The notes under the pieces: model-generated
Databases searched by the model: none
What the model was told of the DNA's origin: nothing
The model's input: the letters and a program-made list of their open reading frames with translations, nothing else
Made by a program: the position numbers and the translations under genes
Part shown: positions 1 through 9,927 of the stretch, piece after piece
How positions within the stretch are numbered: the first letter of the stretch is position 1
Layout: the number at the start of each line of letters is the position of its first letter
DNA from: Corydoras sp. C115
Taxonomy: Eukaryota > Chordata > Actinopteri > Siluriformes > Callichthyidae
DNA length: 64,000 nucleotides
Direction of reading: 5' to 3'
Assembly: GCA_019802505.1 (NCBI GenBank)
Contig: JAFMOC010000238.1
Coordinates: 143,501-207,500 of the forward strand

Positions 1-262
1 GATGATTTTTTTAATCAGATGATTTTTTTAATCAGATGATTTTTTTAATCAGATGATTTTTTTAATCAGATGATTTTTTAAAATCAGATTCTTTTATTTT
101 ATTCAGTTGATTTTTTTTAATCAGCTGATTTTTTTAAATCAGATTCTTTTATTTTAATCAGTTGATTTTTTTTAATCAGCTGATTTTTTTTAATCAGCTG
201 TTTTTTTTAATCAGATGATTTTTTTTTTTAATCAGCTGATTTTTTTTTTTTATCAGATGATT
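1..262. repeat. AT-rich minisatellite, TTTTTTTAATCAGATGA-type unit
   Basis: The window opens inside an array of 17-22 bp units alternating TCAGATGA and TCAGCTGA separated by T runs. It runs off the left edge. No gene is visible here. Confidence 0.9.
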
Positions 263-303
263 TCTGATTTCAAACGCGAGCACCGATCATCGTCATCACA
301 ATA

Positions 304-370
304 CATCATCTAATTACATCCTCTAATTACATCCTCTAATTACATCCTCTAATTACATCCTCTAATTACA
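304..370. repeat. 13-bp tandem repeat CTAATTACATCCT, about five units
   Basis: Near-perfect units follow each other directly. The embedded TAATTA words resemble homeodomain sites, but this is simple tandem sequence. Confidence 0.9.
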
Positions 371-434
371 GTCTGTTTTAATGACCAGCCTCAATCAGGG
401 AAGCTGATGATGTCACGCGAGATGGCTCTCATCA

Positions 435-520
435 GAATCGACGTGGCACTGTGGTTAGTGTCCTCAGCTCACGCCCAGGAGGTCCTGGGTTCGATTCCTG
501 TGCCGGGTCAAATCACCAAA
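435..520 (+). mobile_element. tRNA-derived SINE head, degenerate
   Basis: GGCACTGTGGTTAGTG followed by GGGTTCGATTCCTG resembles A-box and B-box sequences of a tRNA-derived SINE. The body and tail of the family are not recognisable here. Confidence 0.4.
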
Positions 521-583
521 ACTCTAAATATTAATTAGTGTCGAAAGTTGATCTATATAATATCTGTACAAAGATAGAGCACT

Positions 584-797
584 AGGGTGGCTTAGTGATT
601 GGCATGTTCTCCCCTCAGCACTAGGGATTCCCGGTTCGATTCCCAATCTGGGTGGAGTTTGCATGTCCTCCCCGTGTCCTTGTGTGTGGGTTCCCTTCCC
701 GGTTCTCCGATTTCCTGCCACAGTCCAAAAACATGGATTCAAGGTCAATTGAGTTCTCCAAATTGCCCCATATTGAGTGTGCCTGTGTGACCTAATT
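584..797 (+). mobile_element. DANA/mermaid-like SINE, 5' part
   Basis: GGTGGCTTAGTGATTGG (A box) and CCCGGTTCGATTCCC (B box) are followed by the body from GTGGAGTTTGCATG to TTGCCCCATATTGAG. It is truncated before the tail, where it joins a short ACCCAATTAGACC tandem (798-845). Confidence 0.85.
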
Positions 798-867
798 AGA
801 CCCAATGACCCAATTAGACCCAATAGAACCAATTAGACCCAATGGATGGATGATGGCACACCATTTT

Positions 868-1135
868 TCTTGTTAATCCTCCACTAGGGTCACGAGAACG
901 TTTTTGGGTCCCAGGACAGGACACCAATTCCATCGCTGGGCACACACACTCACTATATAGGGGCAATTAAGGGCAGCCAATTCACCTTGTAACCATGGTA
1001 TTTGGACTGTGGGAGGAAATCTGAGAACCCAGAGGAGAGAACACGAAGAGCGAGAACATGGAGACTCCACCCAGATTGGGGTTTGAACCTGGATGCCCAG
1101 CGCTGAGGGATGAACCACTGAGGCAGCGTGCCGCC
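868..1135 (-). mobile_element. DANA/mermaid-like SINE, minus strand
   Basis: The plus strand shows CCTCCACTAGGGTCACGAG, CCCAGGACAGGACACC, GGGGCAATTAAGGG, GGTTTGAACC and a terminal GCAGCGTGCCGCC. It has internal deletions. Confidence 0.8.
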
Positions 1136-1197
1136 CCCTTTTTCTATCATATGGGATTTTTATGTTGATTTTATATTTGATGGCCAACAGTATGAAT

Positions 1198-1200
<3 letters not shown>

Positions 1201-1266
<66 letters not shown>
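1201..1266. repeat. (AC)n microsatellite
   Basis: Thirty-three uninterrupted AC dinucleotides. Long cysteine/valine open frames over it are artefacts. Confidence 0.95.
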
Positions 1267-1269
<3 letters not shown>

Positions 1270-1639
1270 AATGATATATATCCGGGCTGCAGAACTTAAC
1301 ATGCACCGCAAGGTTCCTTTAAGATTAATGCCTCTCGCTTCCCGTCAACATAAGTAGTCGGTATGCTTACCTTCCATTAGCCGGGGTCAGAGGGCAACCT
1401 CCACCATATTGGCATCCTCCAGTTAAGCTCCACTTAATTAACCACAGAGAGGGAAGTGTATAAAGACTGCAGAGCAGGAACGAGGGGGAAGTCAGATCTC
1501 ACTGTGAGACTGAGCTCTCAGTCCTCAGTCGGATAACAGAGGCACATGGAACTCAATGGGGCAAATGTGCACCGGTTCAGGGTTTCCGAGCGCATCACAG
1601 TCGTGAGATGTGATGCTCACATGTCTGTATACTTTTGTA
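1267..1639. other. unique sequence, no gene seen
   Basis: I see no open coding segment with splice sites and no familiar repeat here. The tract AGTTAAGCTCCACTTAATTA (about 1422-1441) is notable only as AT-rich unique sequence. Confidence 0.5.
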
Positions 1640-1850
1640 TACATTTGTACCCCTCGAGACACACTCATTCACACACTCTATATGGGGCAAATTAGAGCAT
1701 CCGATTGACCTTGAATACATGTTTTTGTGACTGCAGGAGGAAGCCCACACAGACATGGGGTGAACATGCAAACTCCACCAAGAGTGGGATTCGAACCTGG
1801 ATGAGTTTGAACCTGGAGAGGAGAACATGCCAATCACTAAGCCAGCCAAT
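1640..1850 (-). mobile_element. DANA/mermaid-like SINE, minus strand, 3' truncated
   Basis: CACTCTATATGGGGCAAATT, AGTGGGATTCGAACCTGG and GAGGAGAACATGCC on the plus strand identify the family. Confidence 0.8.
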
Positions 1851-1870
1851 TCTAAATCTAATTAAAAATT

Positions 1871-2224
1871 CATTCATTATCTTCCTCTTAATCCTCCACT
1901 AGGGTCACAGGGAGGGGGGGAGGTTCTCCATGCCCATCCAGGGGAGAACGTTTCGGGGGCTGGGCAGATACACCCAGGACAGGGGGGCAATCTATCACTG
2001 GGCACACATTCACACACACACACACACACTCTATATGGGGCAATTTGGAGAATTCAATTGACTTTGAATCCATGTTTTTGGACTGTGGGAGGAAACCGGA
2101 GAACCCAGAGGAAAACATGCGGACACGGGGAGGACATGGAAACTCCACCCAGATTGGCAGTCGAACCGGGAATCCATAGTGCTGAGAGGAGAACATGCTA
2201 AACCACTAAGCCACCGTGCCGCCC
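1871..2224 (-). mobile_element. DANA/mermaid-like SINE, near full length, minus strand
   Basis: It runs from the ATTCATTATCTTCC tail through TTCTCCATGCCCATCCAGGG and TTTGGACTGTGGGAGGAAAC to ACCACTAAGCCACCGTGCCG. An internal (AC)n of about ten units is present. Confidence 0.9.
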
Positions 2225-2277
2225 AAACCTGAGACTGAATTGTTTGTGTTTGATTTAATTTTCTTCACACTAATTGC

Positions 2278-2376
2278 AGCCACGCCGCCACCGCCGCCGG
2301 AGACCCCCCGCCCGCCGCCGGAGACCCGCCCACGGCCGGAGACCCGCCCGCCGCCGGAGACCCGCCCGCCGCCGGA
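2278..2376. repeat. GC-rich tandem repeat CGCCGGAGACCCGCC
   Basis: Units of about 18 bp (GACCCGCCCGCCGCCGGA) repeat four to five times. The proline/arginine open frames over it are repeat artefacts. Confidence 0.8.
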
Positions 2377-2515
2377 GCGTCTCTGTGAATCACGCCGCGG
2401 GAAACGCAGGCAGCGCAGATAAGAGGGACGGCAGGTCGGCATTTCCACCGCGATCGGTGCAGATTACAGGGCTTTGCTATCTGAGCGGAGAGAAGAAATG
2501 TTAACTGGAGAGGTG
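2377..2515. other. unique CpG-rich segment, possible conserved non-coding element
   Basis: Balanced, non-repetitive sequence (for example GGCAGCGCAGATAAGAGGGA, with a GATA word) lies between two satellites. Conservation cannot be tested here. Confidence 0.2.
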
Positions 2516-2519
2516 TGAT

Positions 2520-2568
<49 letters not shown>
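2520..2568. repeat. (AC)n microsatellite
   Basis: About 24 AC units. Confidence 0.95.
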
Positions 2569-2570
<2 letters not shown>

Positions 2571-2664
2571 TATCACACAGTCAGGTGTGTAATTACCATC
2601 ACATTCCTCCAGAGCAAAACAATTCAGAATCAGATTTGGAACTGCACATCAGTAAACATGCCTC

Positions 2665-2790
2665 CTGCACCACTGCCCTGCCGCACCACCGCCCCGCCGC
2701 ATCACCGCACCACCACCCAATCTCCCCGCCGCACCACCACCCAACCACCCCGCCACACCACCACCCAACCGCCCAACCGACCCGCCACCC
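2665..2790. repeat. CACCAC/CCGCC-rich tandem region
   Basis: Imperfect units of CGCACCACCACCCAA type. Histidine/proline/threonine frames across it extend into the next AC array and are not genes. Confidence 0.75.
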
Positions 2791-2934
2791 TGCCGTCTAT
2801 TTTTCGTTTTTGTTACATTTACAGAGTTTCAATTCAAAACATAGAAAGTAAGACGGATTTTCTACAAACAGCTGGAAATGAGCATCTCATTAACTACAGA
2901 CATGAAACTACAAAACCCACCAATCAGCTGCAAG

Positions 2935-2936
<2 letters not shown>

Positions 2937-2970
<34 letters not shown>

Positions 2971-3160
2971 ACATACACTCACACACATACACACACACAC
3001 ACTTACATACACTCACACACATACACACACACTCTTACATACACTCACACACACACACACTTACATACACACACACAATCACACACACACATACACACAC
3101 ACACACTTACATACACTCACACACATACAAACACACACACACTTACATACACACACACAA

Positions 3161-3194
<34 letters not shown>

Positions 3195-3251
3195 ACATAC
3201 ACTCACACACATACACACACACACACACACACTTACATACACTCACACACA

Positions 3252-3291
<40 letters not shown>
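2937..3291. repeat. compound AC array with ACTTACATACACTCACACAC units
   Basis: (AC)n blocks alternate with the 20-bp spacer ACTTACATACACTCACACAC, which recurs at least six times. The long His/Thr open frames (up to 231 codons) are produced by this. Confidence 0.9.
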
Positions 3292-3294
<3 letters not shown>

Positions 3295-3445
3295 GGGAGT
3301 ACCGGTGTAAATGTAGGTTTAGTATACTTAGATCTTGCAGGGATTTCAAGTAGACATGGGGAGAACATGCAAAACACCCATGACCATCATGCTTTGCGGC
3401 TTTAAGCACCTCATATGTGCTCTTTCTTGTTGGCTTTCTCCACAA

Positions 3446-3511
3446 TTGTGTGTGTGTGTGTGTGTGAGTGTGAGTTTATGTGTGTGAGTGTGTGTGTGTG
3501 TGAGTTTATGT

Positions 3512-3543
<32 letters not shown>

Positions 3544-3557
3544 AAGTGTGTGTGTGT

Positions 3558-3589
<32 letters not shown>

Positions 3590-3606
3590 TTGTGTCTGTG
3601 TGTTTG
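3446..3606. repeat. (GT)n array with GAGTTTATGTGTGTGAGTG spacers
   Basis: This is the opposite dinucleotide phase to the array ending at 3291, so the two can pair as a long inverted repeat. Confidence 0.9.
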
Positions 3607-3678
3607 CATGCACATACATCCTTCTCTTATCGTCCGAATTGTTTGTGCAGAATTGTTCGCTCACTCTGCTGCACACAC

Positions 3679-3717
3679 CTGACCCCCCCCCCCCCCACAC
3701 ACACACACACACACACC
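3679..3717. repeat. poly-C followed by (AC)n
   Basis: A run of 14-15 C is joined directly to ten AC units. Confidence 0.9.
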
Positions 3718-3849
3718 TGCATTAACGAGCGTAAACACGGCCTTAATTAATTCATCAAATAAACTTCTGCTAATGACCAATAATTCCATCAGCTCTGATG
3801 CTGTTTAAATATGAACGTCTCACCGGCGCGGCGGCGGCGATGGACCTCC

Positions 3850-4152
3850 GGTAATGATGTCATAACGAGGGACCCTCATTAATAATGTCATAACGACGGA
3901 CCCTCATTAATGATGTCATAACGACGGACCCTCATTAATGATGTCATAACGACGGACCCTCATTAATAATGTCATAACGACGGACCCTCATTAATAATGT
4001 CATAACGACGGACCCTCATTAATGATGTCATAATGACGGACCATCATTAATGATGTCATAACGACGGACCCTCATTAATGATGTCATAACGACGGACCCT
4101 CATTAATGATGTCATAACGACGGACCCTCATTAATGATGTCATAATGACGTC
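3850..4152. repeat. 28-bp minisatellite, about ten units
   Basis: The unit is AATGATGTCATAACGACGGA plus CCCTCATT. Each unit carries TGATGTCAT, one base from a CRE-type TGACGTCA. Variation is limited to GATG/AATG and ACGACGG/ATGACGG exchanges. Confidence 0.95.
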
Positions 4153-4205
4153 TGATGACACCTTTTATCTTTAAAACGATGTGACGAACGATTGAAGGTC
4201 GCAGG

Positions 4206-4267
4206 AGTGAATCATTACGGTGAATCATTACGGTGAATCATTACGGTGAATCATTACGGTGAATCAG
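4206..4267. repeat. 14-bp tandem repeat TGAATCATTACGGT-type
   Basis: Four to five near-perfect copies lie just after the 28-bp array. Confidence 0.9.
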
Positions 4268-4419
4268 TGAGGAGTCAGATGACGATGAATACACAATCCC
4301 GGAACGAACAATTAAATCTGAATTCAATTAGTGTGATGACCATATATGGCAATCAAACCCTTGCTTGGATCCACACAATGGATGGTCATGCTGGTTGAGG
4401 CTCCGCCTCATTTTCCTTC

Positions 4420-4760
4420 CATGGGAACCTGAGGACCTCTCGTTCTGATTGGTTCTTTTGGATGCCGTTGGTGCCATGATACCTCCTGTATGTAGTTGAG
4501 TCTCCTCCACACTGCAGGGGGTGACGGAGTCCTGAGTCCGCTTATGTTGCCAATGAGGGCCCAAATTACGGCCCTTAACCCTCATTGCTCCAGGGTGCTG
4601 CCCATTGGCTGACCCCTCGCTCTGGTTCCCAACCATCAGGAGAACCGTACGTAGCTTTGGTTACAAAGGTCTGTGATGTGATGTCATGTGATTGAATTGT
4701 AACCGAAACGCGTGCTAACCTTCGTTGTTACGATCATTTTTACGATGTTGCGCGTGGAGG
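4420..4760 (+). repeat. dispersed repeat X, single copy
   Basis: GGTTCTTTTGGATGC, GTTGAGTCTCCTCCACAC, TATGTTGCCAATGAGGG, CCTTAACCCTCATTGCTCCA and GATGTCATGTGATTGAATTG recur in the same order at 7473-7765. The CCTTAACCCTCATTGCTCC block is also found in the L2-tailed SINEs, so X may be SINE-derived. Confidence 0.7.
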
Positions 4761-5388
4761 CCCCGTTCTCGATGCGGAAGACGAAAATTTGTTTATAAAG
4801 TCTTTATTTTTTAAAAAAACGCCGGATCGGATTGCCGTCGTAAAGCGTTGGCGTTTTTAAATCGGAGTTCCGATTCACTCATCTCAATTCCCTTTGTTGT
4901 CAAACAGAACAGTCAGTCTTTGTTTTTCTTTCTTCTCTTTATTAAAAACCACCTCGTGGTTTTTTATTCTCACGGCGACCGGAACACGCGGCGCGGGGAC
5001 CGGCGTTCAGACCAACGAAAGGCCGCCGCTCCTCATTACCGCGACTCGTCGAAAATGCTAATTGGGATCGAAGGCCAGAAGAAAGAAATGATTCTTTAAT
5101 TAACTTCTTTAATTGGAGTCTGATTGGACTGGCGGAGCTTTAATTAGTGGAAGTAGCGGCGGCCGTAGCCGGGGACGGTTCTACGTAGGCCGTTGGGTTG
5201 GAGTGGATCGGAGAGGTCGAAGGTCACGATGTATAGTAAAGGATAAAAATACCTTTCATCTTTGTTTACGTTCTGCGTTTCGACGCGCGAGCGAGAAAAC
5301 GAAGGGAAACGTCACGGTAATTAAAAAAAACACACTAATTAGTCCTCAAACTGGTCCGTCTCCTGGTTTAGTTCCTTGCAGGGGAACC
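4761..5388. other. unique sequence, no gene recognised
   Basis: Two short open frames occur (to 115 codons) but show no splice-bounded coding pattern. The AT-rich part at 5085-5150, with repeated TTAATTAACTT and TTTAATTGGAG words, could be a conserved non-coding element. Confidence 0.35.
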
Positions 5389-5708
5389 ATCCATCCATTA
5401 CCTTCCACTTTGTCCATTCAGGACAGGTACACCCAGGACAGGACGCCAATCTATCGCTGAACACACAGACACACTCTATATGGGGCAATTTGGAGAACTC
5501 AATTGAGCTTGATCCAGGGCGGCACGGTGGCTTAGTGGTTTAGCATGTTCTCCTCTCAGCGTTAGGGATTCCCGGTTCGAATCCCCATCTGGGTGGAGTT
5601 TCCATGTTCTCCCCGTGTCTGTGTGGGTTTCCTCCGGGTTCTCCGGTTTCCTCCCAACAGTCCAAAAACATGGATCAAGTCAATTGAGTTCTCCAAGTTG
5701 CCCCATAT

Positions 5709-5746
<38 letters not shown>

Positions 5747-6017
5747 TGTGAGTGAGTGTGTGACCAGCAATTGATTGCCCCCCTGTCCTGGGTGTATCCC
5801 CCCCCCCCCCCCCCGCGACCCTAATAGAGGATAAAGCGGAAGATAATGATGGATAGAATTGACTTGATCCATGTTTTTTGGACTGTGGGAGGAAACCGGA
5901 GAACCCGGAGGAAACACACGCGGACACCGGGAGGACATGGAAACTCCACCCAGATGGGGATTCGAACCGGGAATCCCTAATGCTGAGAGGAGAACATGCC
6001 AACCACTAAGCCACCCT
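5389..6017 (-). mobile_element. DANA/mermaid-like SINE, minus strand, interrupted by another copy
   Basis: The 3' part is 5389-5516 and the 5' part 5859-6017. The two rejoin in register at the AATTGACTTGATCCATG motif. A plus-strand SINE occupies 5517-5858. Confidence 0.85.
5517..5858 (+). mobile_element. DANA/mermaid-like SINE, full length, nested, with target-site duplication
   Basis: It runs from GGGCGGCACGGTGGCTTAG to GATAATGATGGATAG. The flanks AATTGAGCTTGATCCA and AATTGACTTGATCCA are a 15-16 bp target-site duplication with one indel. Confidence 0.9.
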
Positions 6018-6109
6018 TGCAGAGGAACCTTTTGTTGTAATTACAGAAGCAGGTTCCCCGTCAGCTTTAGACTGCGGATTTCTTCGACAGTCTCACAAAT
6101 CACTTCAAA

Positions 6110-6255
6110 GATACTTTATCTCCTCTGTGTGTGTGTGTGTGTGTGTCTGCCCTGCAATGGACCGGCATCCCCTTACCCCACAATCTCTGGGATAGGCCCC
6201 GACACCCACCATGACCCGAATCAGGATAAGCAGCTTAGAAAATGATGGAATGAAT
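6110..6255 (+). mobile_element. 3' end of a related SINE subfamily
   Basis: (GT)n, TGCCCTGCAATGGACCGGCA, TGGGATAGGCCCCGAC and a tail ATGATGGAATGAAT show the general plan of fish tRNA-SINE 3' ends but with a different body. Confidence 0.55.
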
Positions 6256-6328
6256 TTACTGTTTAATTAAAATTTATTAGTGAGTTAAAAATCTGCTCCT
6301 GTCCATTTTAGATTTGAGCTACAGGGTC

Positions 6329-6330
<2 letters not shown>

Positions 6331-6420
<90 letters not shown>
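6331..6420. repeat. compound (GT)n(GA)n microsatellite
   Basis: About 22 GT units change directly to about 23 GA units. Confidence 0.95.
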
Positions 6421-6424
<4 letters not shown>

Positions 6425-6734
6425 AGGAAATGATGGATAGAGCCGAGGGAAAAGGGTAAGTGTGCGCTGCGGAGGATTTTTTCTCGGGTGGAGTTTTACA
6501 CTGAGGGTGGAGGCGCCGTGTGACGCTGACTGAAAGCCAGTGTCCGCCGCCTGAACCCCCTCAGCAGGTGGGGGGGTGGGGTGGGGGTGGGGGGCAGATC
6601 GTTGGATGGTACTCCAGAGAAAAGTTGCCTTTCGTTTTCTCATCCGCCCCAAAAAACAAAAAAGTGGCACCTATTTGAAAACAAAGCACGAGAGGAAGCA
6701 GGAACCCGAGAACCTTCTCATCGGTTCTCCTCCA
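6421..6734. other. unique sequence with G-rich run, no gene recognised
   Basis: GGTGGGGGGGTGGGGTGGGG near 6568 is a potential G-quadruplex. Otherwise I see nothing assignable. Confidence 0.4.
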
Positions 6735-7765
6735 CATGCGAGGCGCCCACGGCTTTAAAAATGTCTTAGTTTGAAAGTTTTAGAGTTTTCAAATCAAAGT
6801 TCTTCCCTAAAGTCAATGTTCCAAAAACGGCACCTATTTGAATTTCAGGTTCTGATTGGTTCTTTTGGATGCTGTTGGTACCATGATGCTTCCATATAGA
6901 GTTGCATCTCCACCAAAAGTGAAGCGTCTATGATTTAAATGGTTTTAGTTTGAAGCTTTTTGAGTTTTTAAATCAAAGTTCTCCGATGATATCAATGCTC
7001 CCTGTTTTTGTACGCCAAAAAATGGCACCTATTTGAAGTTAGGGTTCTCGTTGTGCTTTTGGATGCTGTTGGTGTCATGATGCTCCTGTATAGAGTTGAG
7101 TCTCCTCCACACATGAAGCGTCTACGGCTTAAAGTATGTTTACGTTTTAGAGTTTTAAAATGAGTCCGCTTACATTTCCGCTTACATTTCCTCAGGGGTG
7201 CTGCCCAATGGCTTAAGCAATTTTTTTATTTTTAACGTTTTTAAATCAAAGTTCTTCACAAAGTCAATGCTCCTTGTTTTCGTACGCCAAGAAATGGCAC
7301 CAGTTTGAAGTTGGTTGGTTCTTTTGGTTTCATGATGCTTCCCTATACGGTTAAGTCTTCTCCACATGTGCAGGGGGGGGTTCAAACCCAATTATGTTGA
7401 CAATGAGGGTGCTTATGTAAGTCCCTTAACCCTCATTGCTCCAGGGGTGCTGCCCTATAGTTTAAATAATGGTTCTCATTGGTTCTTTTGGATGCTATTG
7501 GTTCCATGATGCTTCCATATACGGTTAAGTCTTCTCCACAAGTGCAGGGGGGGGGTTCAAACCCAATTATGTTGCCAATGAGGGTGCTTATGTAAGGCCC
7601 TTAACCCTCATTGCTCCAGGGTGCCGCCCATTGGCTGACCCTGCGCTCTAATTCCCAAACATCTCGATGCCTGAAATAAAAACGTCCGCAAAATGATGTC
7701 ATGTGATTTAATTCTTACAGAAACGCAGACTAACCTTGGTTTTTACGATCATTTTGGGACGTGGT
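6735..7765 (+). repeat. tandem array of dispersed repeat X
   Basis: Four partial units (starting near 6735, 6918, 7117 and 7300-7473) share TGGCACCTATTTGAA, TTCTTTTGGATGCTGTTGG, CATGATGCTTCC and TCTCCTCCACA. The last two units carry the 3' part with CAATTATGTTG and CCTTAACCCTCATTGCTCCA. Units are 180-300 bp. Confidence 0.75.
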
Positions 7766-7899
7766 GGGTGGATGCTTCATACTGAGTGGACTGAGGTCCT
7801 TACCCATGCATGTTTAAATGAAGGCCTTCCCCAAACTGATAATAATAATGTAATGTTCTCACTGAATAACAGAATGGATGTTCCAATGGACACCGATAC

Positions 7900-7900
7900 A

Positions 7901-7944
<44 letters not shown>
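7900..7944. repeat. (AC)n microsatellite
   Basis: About 22 AC units. Confidence 0.95.
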
Positions 7945-8607
7945 CACACACCGTGAGGGAGAGAATAAAATGAAATAAAAAATTTTCGTGTGGGTGAAAA
8001 ATAAAATATCCGGCGCGAGGATTCAAAACTAATTATCATTTTTAATATTCCAGAGAATTTCCATAAAAGCACCTTAACCTCGGCGGCAGAAACACTGCCT
8101 GCAAATAAGTCCTAATTAAATTCATCTCATCTCTGAGTGCAATTGCATCTCTAATTAAAACCAATTAGCTGAGCTGAGGAGTGAGAGCACGGGATTAGGG
8201 TGAATCCCCCCCCCCCTCCTCTGGGCAAACAGTGGAGAGGTCTGAGGGTGAGGCGGCGTGGGCGTTATTAAACGGTAAGAGTGCAGCAGGCGGCGCCAGG
8301 AGTCAAACGCACAAGAGGGTTCAGCAGAGAATCCGGCGCTTCGTGCCATCATTGTGTTTTCGGCGGATGTGGGAGGCTTTCGCTTTCCTTCGAGTTCAAG
8401 GAGAGACGACGCGAACGGCTCCGTACTTCTGAAGCGACGGACTTTAAATCGGTTAATGAATCGCCGACGGGTCAGCCGATCGACACGGATATCGTAACAT
8501 CAAAAAGTTCCGCCCCACTTTCATAACACGATGGCTGGAGGAGCCCCCGGCAGAATAAAAAAATATCAAAAAATATATATATAATTAAAATTATGAAATT
8601 TATAAAT
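7945..8607. other. unique sequence with candidate conserved non-coding block
   Basis: The block 8030-8195 is AT-rich and non-repetitive with CTAATTAAATTCATCTCATC and AACCAATTAGCTGAGC words, typical of fish conserved non-coding DNA. A CAG|TGGAGAGG...AACG|GTAAGA arrangement at 8229-8280 resembles a 44-nt exon but cannot be supported further. Confidence 0.3.
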
Positions 8608-8916
8608 AAATAACGGTGGCATGGTCGCTTAGTGGTTTAGCGTGGGTTAGGGTCGTGGGTTTCCTCCGGGTTCTCCGGTTTACTCCCACGGTCCAAAAAC
8701 ATGGATTAAGTCAATTGAGTTCTCCAAATTGCCCCATATAGAGTGTGTGTGTGTGTGTGTGAGTGAGTGTGTGCCCAGCGATAGATTGCCCCCCTGTCTT
8801 GGGTGTATCTGCCCAGCGCCCGAAACGTTCTCCACTGGATGGGCATGGGAACCCCCCCCCCCCCACGCGACCCTAATAGAGGATAAAGCGGAAGATAATG
8901 AATGAATGAATAAATA
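8608..8916 (+). mobile_element. DANA/mermaid-like SINE with deleted tRNA region
   Basis: GGTCGCTTAGTGGTTTAGCG jumps directly to GTGGGTTTCCTCCGGGTTCT, so the B box is missing. The tail is GATAATGAATGAATGAAT. Confidence 0.85.
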
Positions 8917-8974
8917 ACTACAACTCGCTCTTAACGATTAATTTTCTAAATTAATCGTTAATTAATTTAGGGGG

Positions 8975-9228
8975 TTGGGTCCAGAACGTTTCCGGCGCCA
9001 ATCTATCACTTTGCACTCTATCACACTCACATAAACACACTCTATATGGGGCAATTTGGAGCATTCAATTGACCTTCAATCCATGTTTTTGGACTGTGGG
9101 AGGAAACCGGAGAACCCGGAGGAAACCCACACGGACACGGGGAGAACATGGAGACTTCACCCAGATCGGGATTTGAACCGGGAATCCTCAGCTCTGAGAG
9201 GAGAACATGCCAACCACTTAGCCACCAT
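8975..9228 (-). mobile_element. DANA/mermaid-like SINE, minus strand
   Basis: GGGGCAATTTGGAGCATTCA, GGGATTTGAACCGGG and CCAACCACTTAGCCACCATG identify it. The tail end is truncated. Confidence 0.85.
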
Positions 9229-9927
9229 GTACTATATGTTTTTTTGTTGACTATATACAAGCGCGGACATTATATATAATAATATATAAATTATATATAA
9301 CGACACAGAACGTCGGAAACGCGTTAAAGGTGTTAAAAGTCTTCAAATAAAATGCAAAGATAAGAAAAAATAACCAAGTAAACGGAACTGAGGTCGCCGT
9401 CGCCGATGCGTCGCCATCGAGCAGACTCGCAAATTAAACCATAACGGGGATCGGCTCATCCCTCTCACATCATTATCGTTACCGAACTCACTACGCGAGC
9501 CGAATAAAGCACGCTGGGGGTCACGCCGCACGTAATTACAGGTAACGATGTGATCACCCATCCGTCCGATCTCAGCCGGCGTCTAGCGGTTGCCAGATAA
9601 CGAGCTCCCCATGCGAGCGGAGATCGGACGCGTCACAGATATAATTCTCCTGCAGCGGATTTCTTATGTGAGGCGTTAAGCTAGCCGGCCGCGGCGTCTG
9701 GAGTTCGTCAGCGGCTGAATGAGATGCCGAGGGGCATTACGGCCATCCAGCATCACTAATAGGGCAATTTTGTCTCATAGAATGGAAATGCACTTCTTAC
9801 TCAATGGTTCTAATCAATGGACGCCCCGCGCAGGATGCAGAAGCATGCGGCGGGCCCGGCTCACCTCGCCATAATGGGGACGGAGCGTGCTGGGTTTTTT
9901 TTTAAAAATGGCCACCTATTACGAGAT
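9229..9927. other. unique sequence with a strong candidate conserved non-coding block
   Basis: After an AT-rich segment (9235-9300), the part 9640-9830 is non-repetitive and balanced, for example CATTACGGCCATCCAGCATC, TCATAGAATGGAAATGCAC and TCAATGGTTCTAATCAATGG. No open frame with splice sites was seen, so conserved non-coding DNA is my best guess. Confidence 0.3.

Noticed and set aside
2658..3750. His/Thr and Cys/Val open frames up to 231 codons
   Set aside because: Products of AC/GT microsatellites.
3850..4152. CRISPR-like 28-bp repeats
   Set aside because: No spacers. Direct head-to-tail minisatellite.
8229..8280. 44-nt exon between CAG and GTAAGA
   Set aside because: Too short to judge. 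The peptide ERSEGEAAWALLNG is not recognised and no partner exon is seen nearby.
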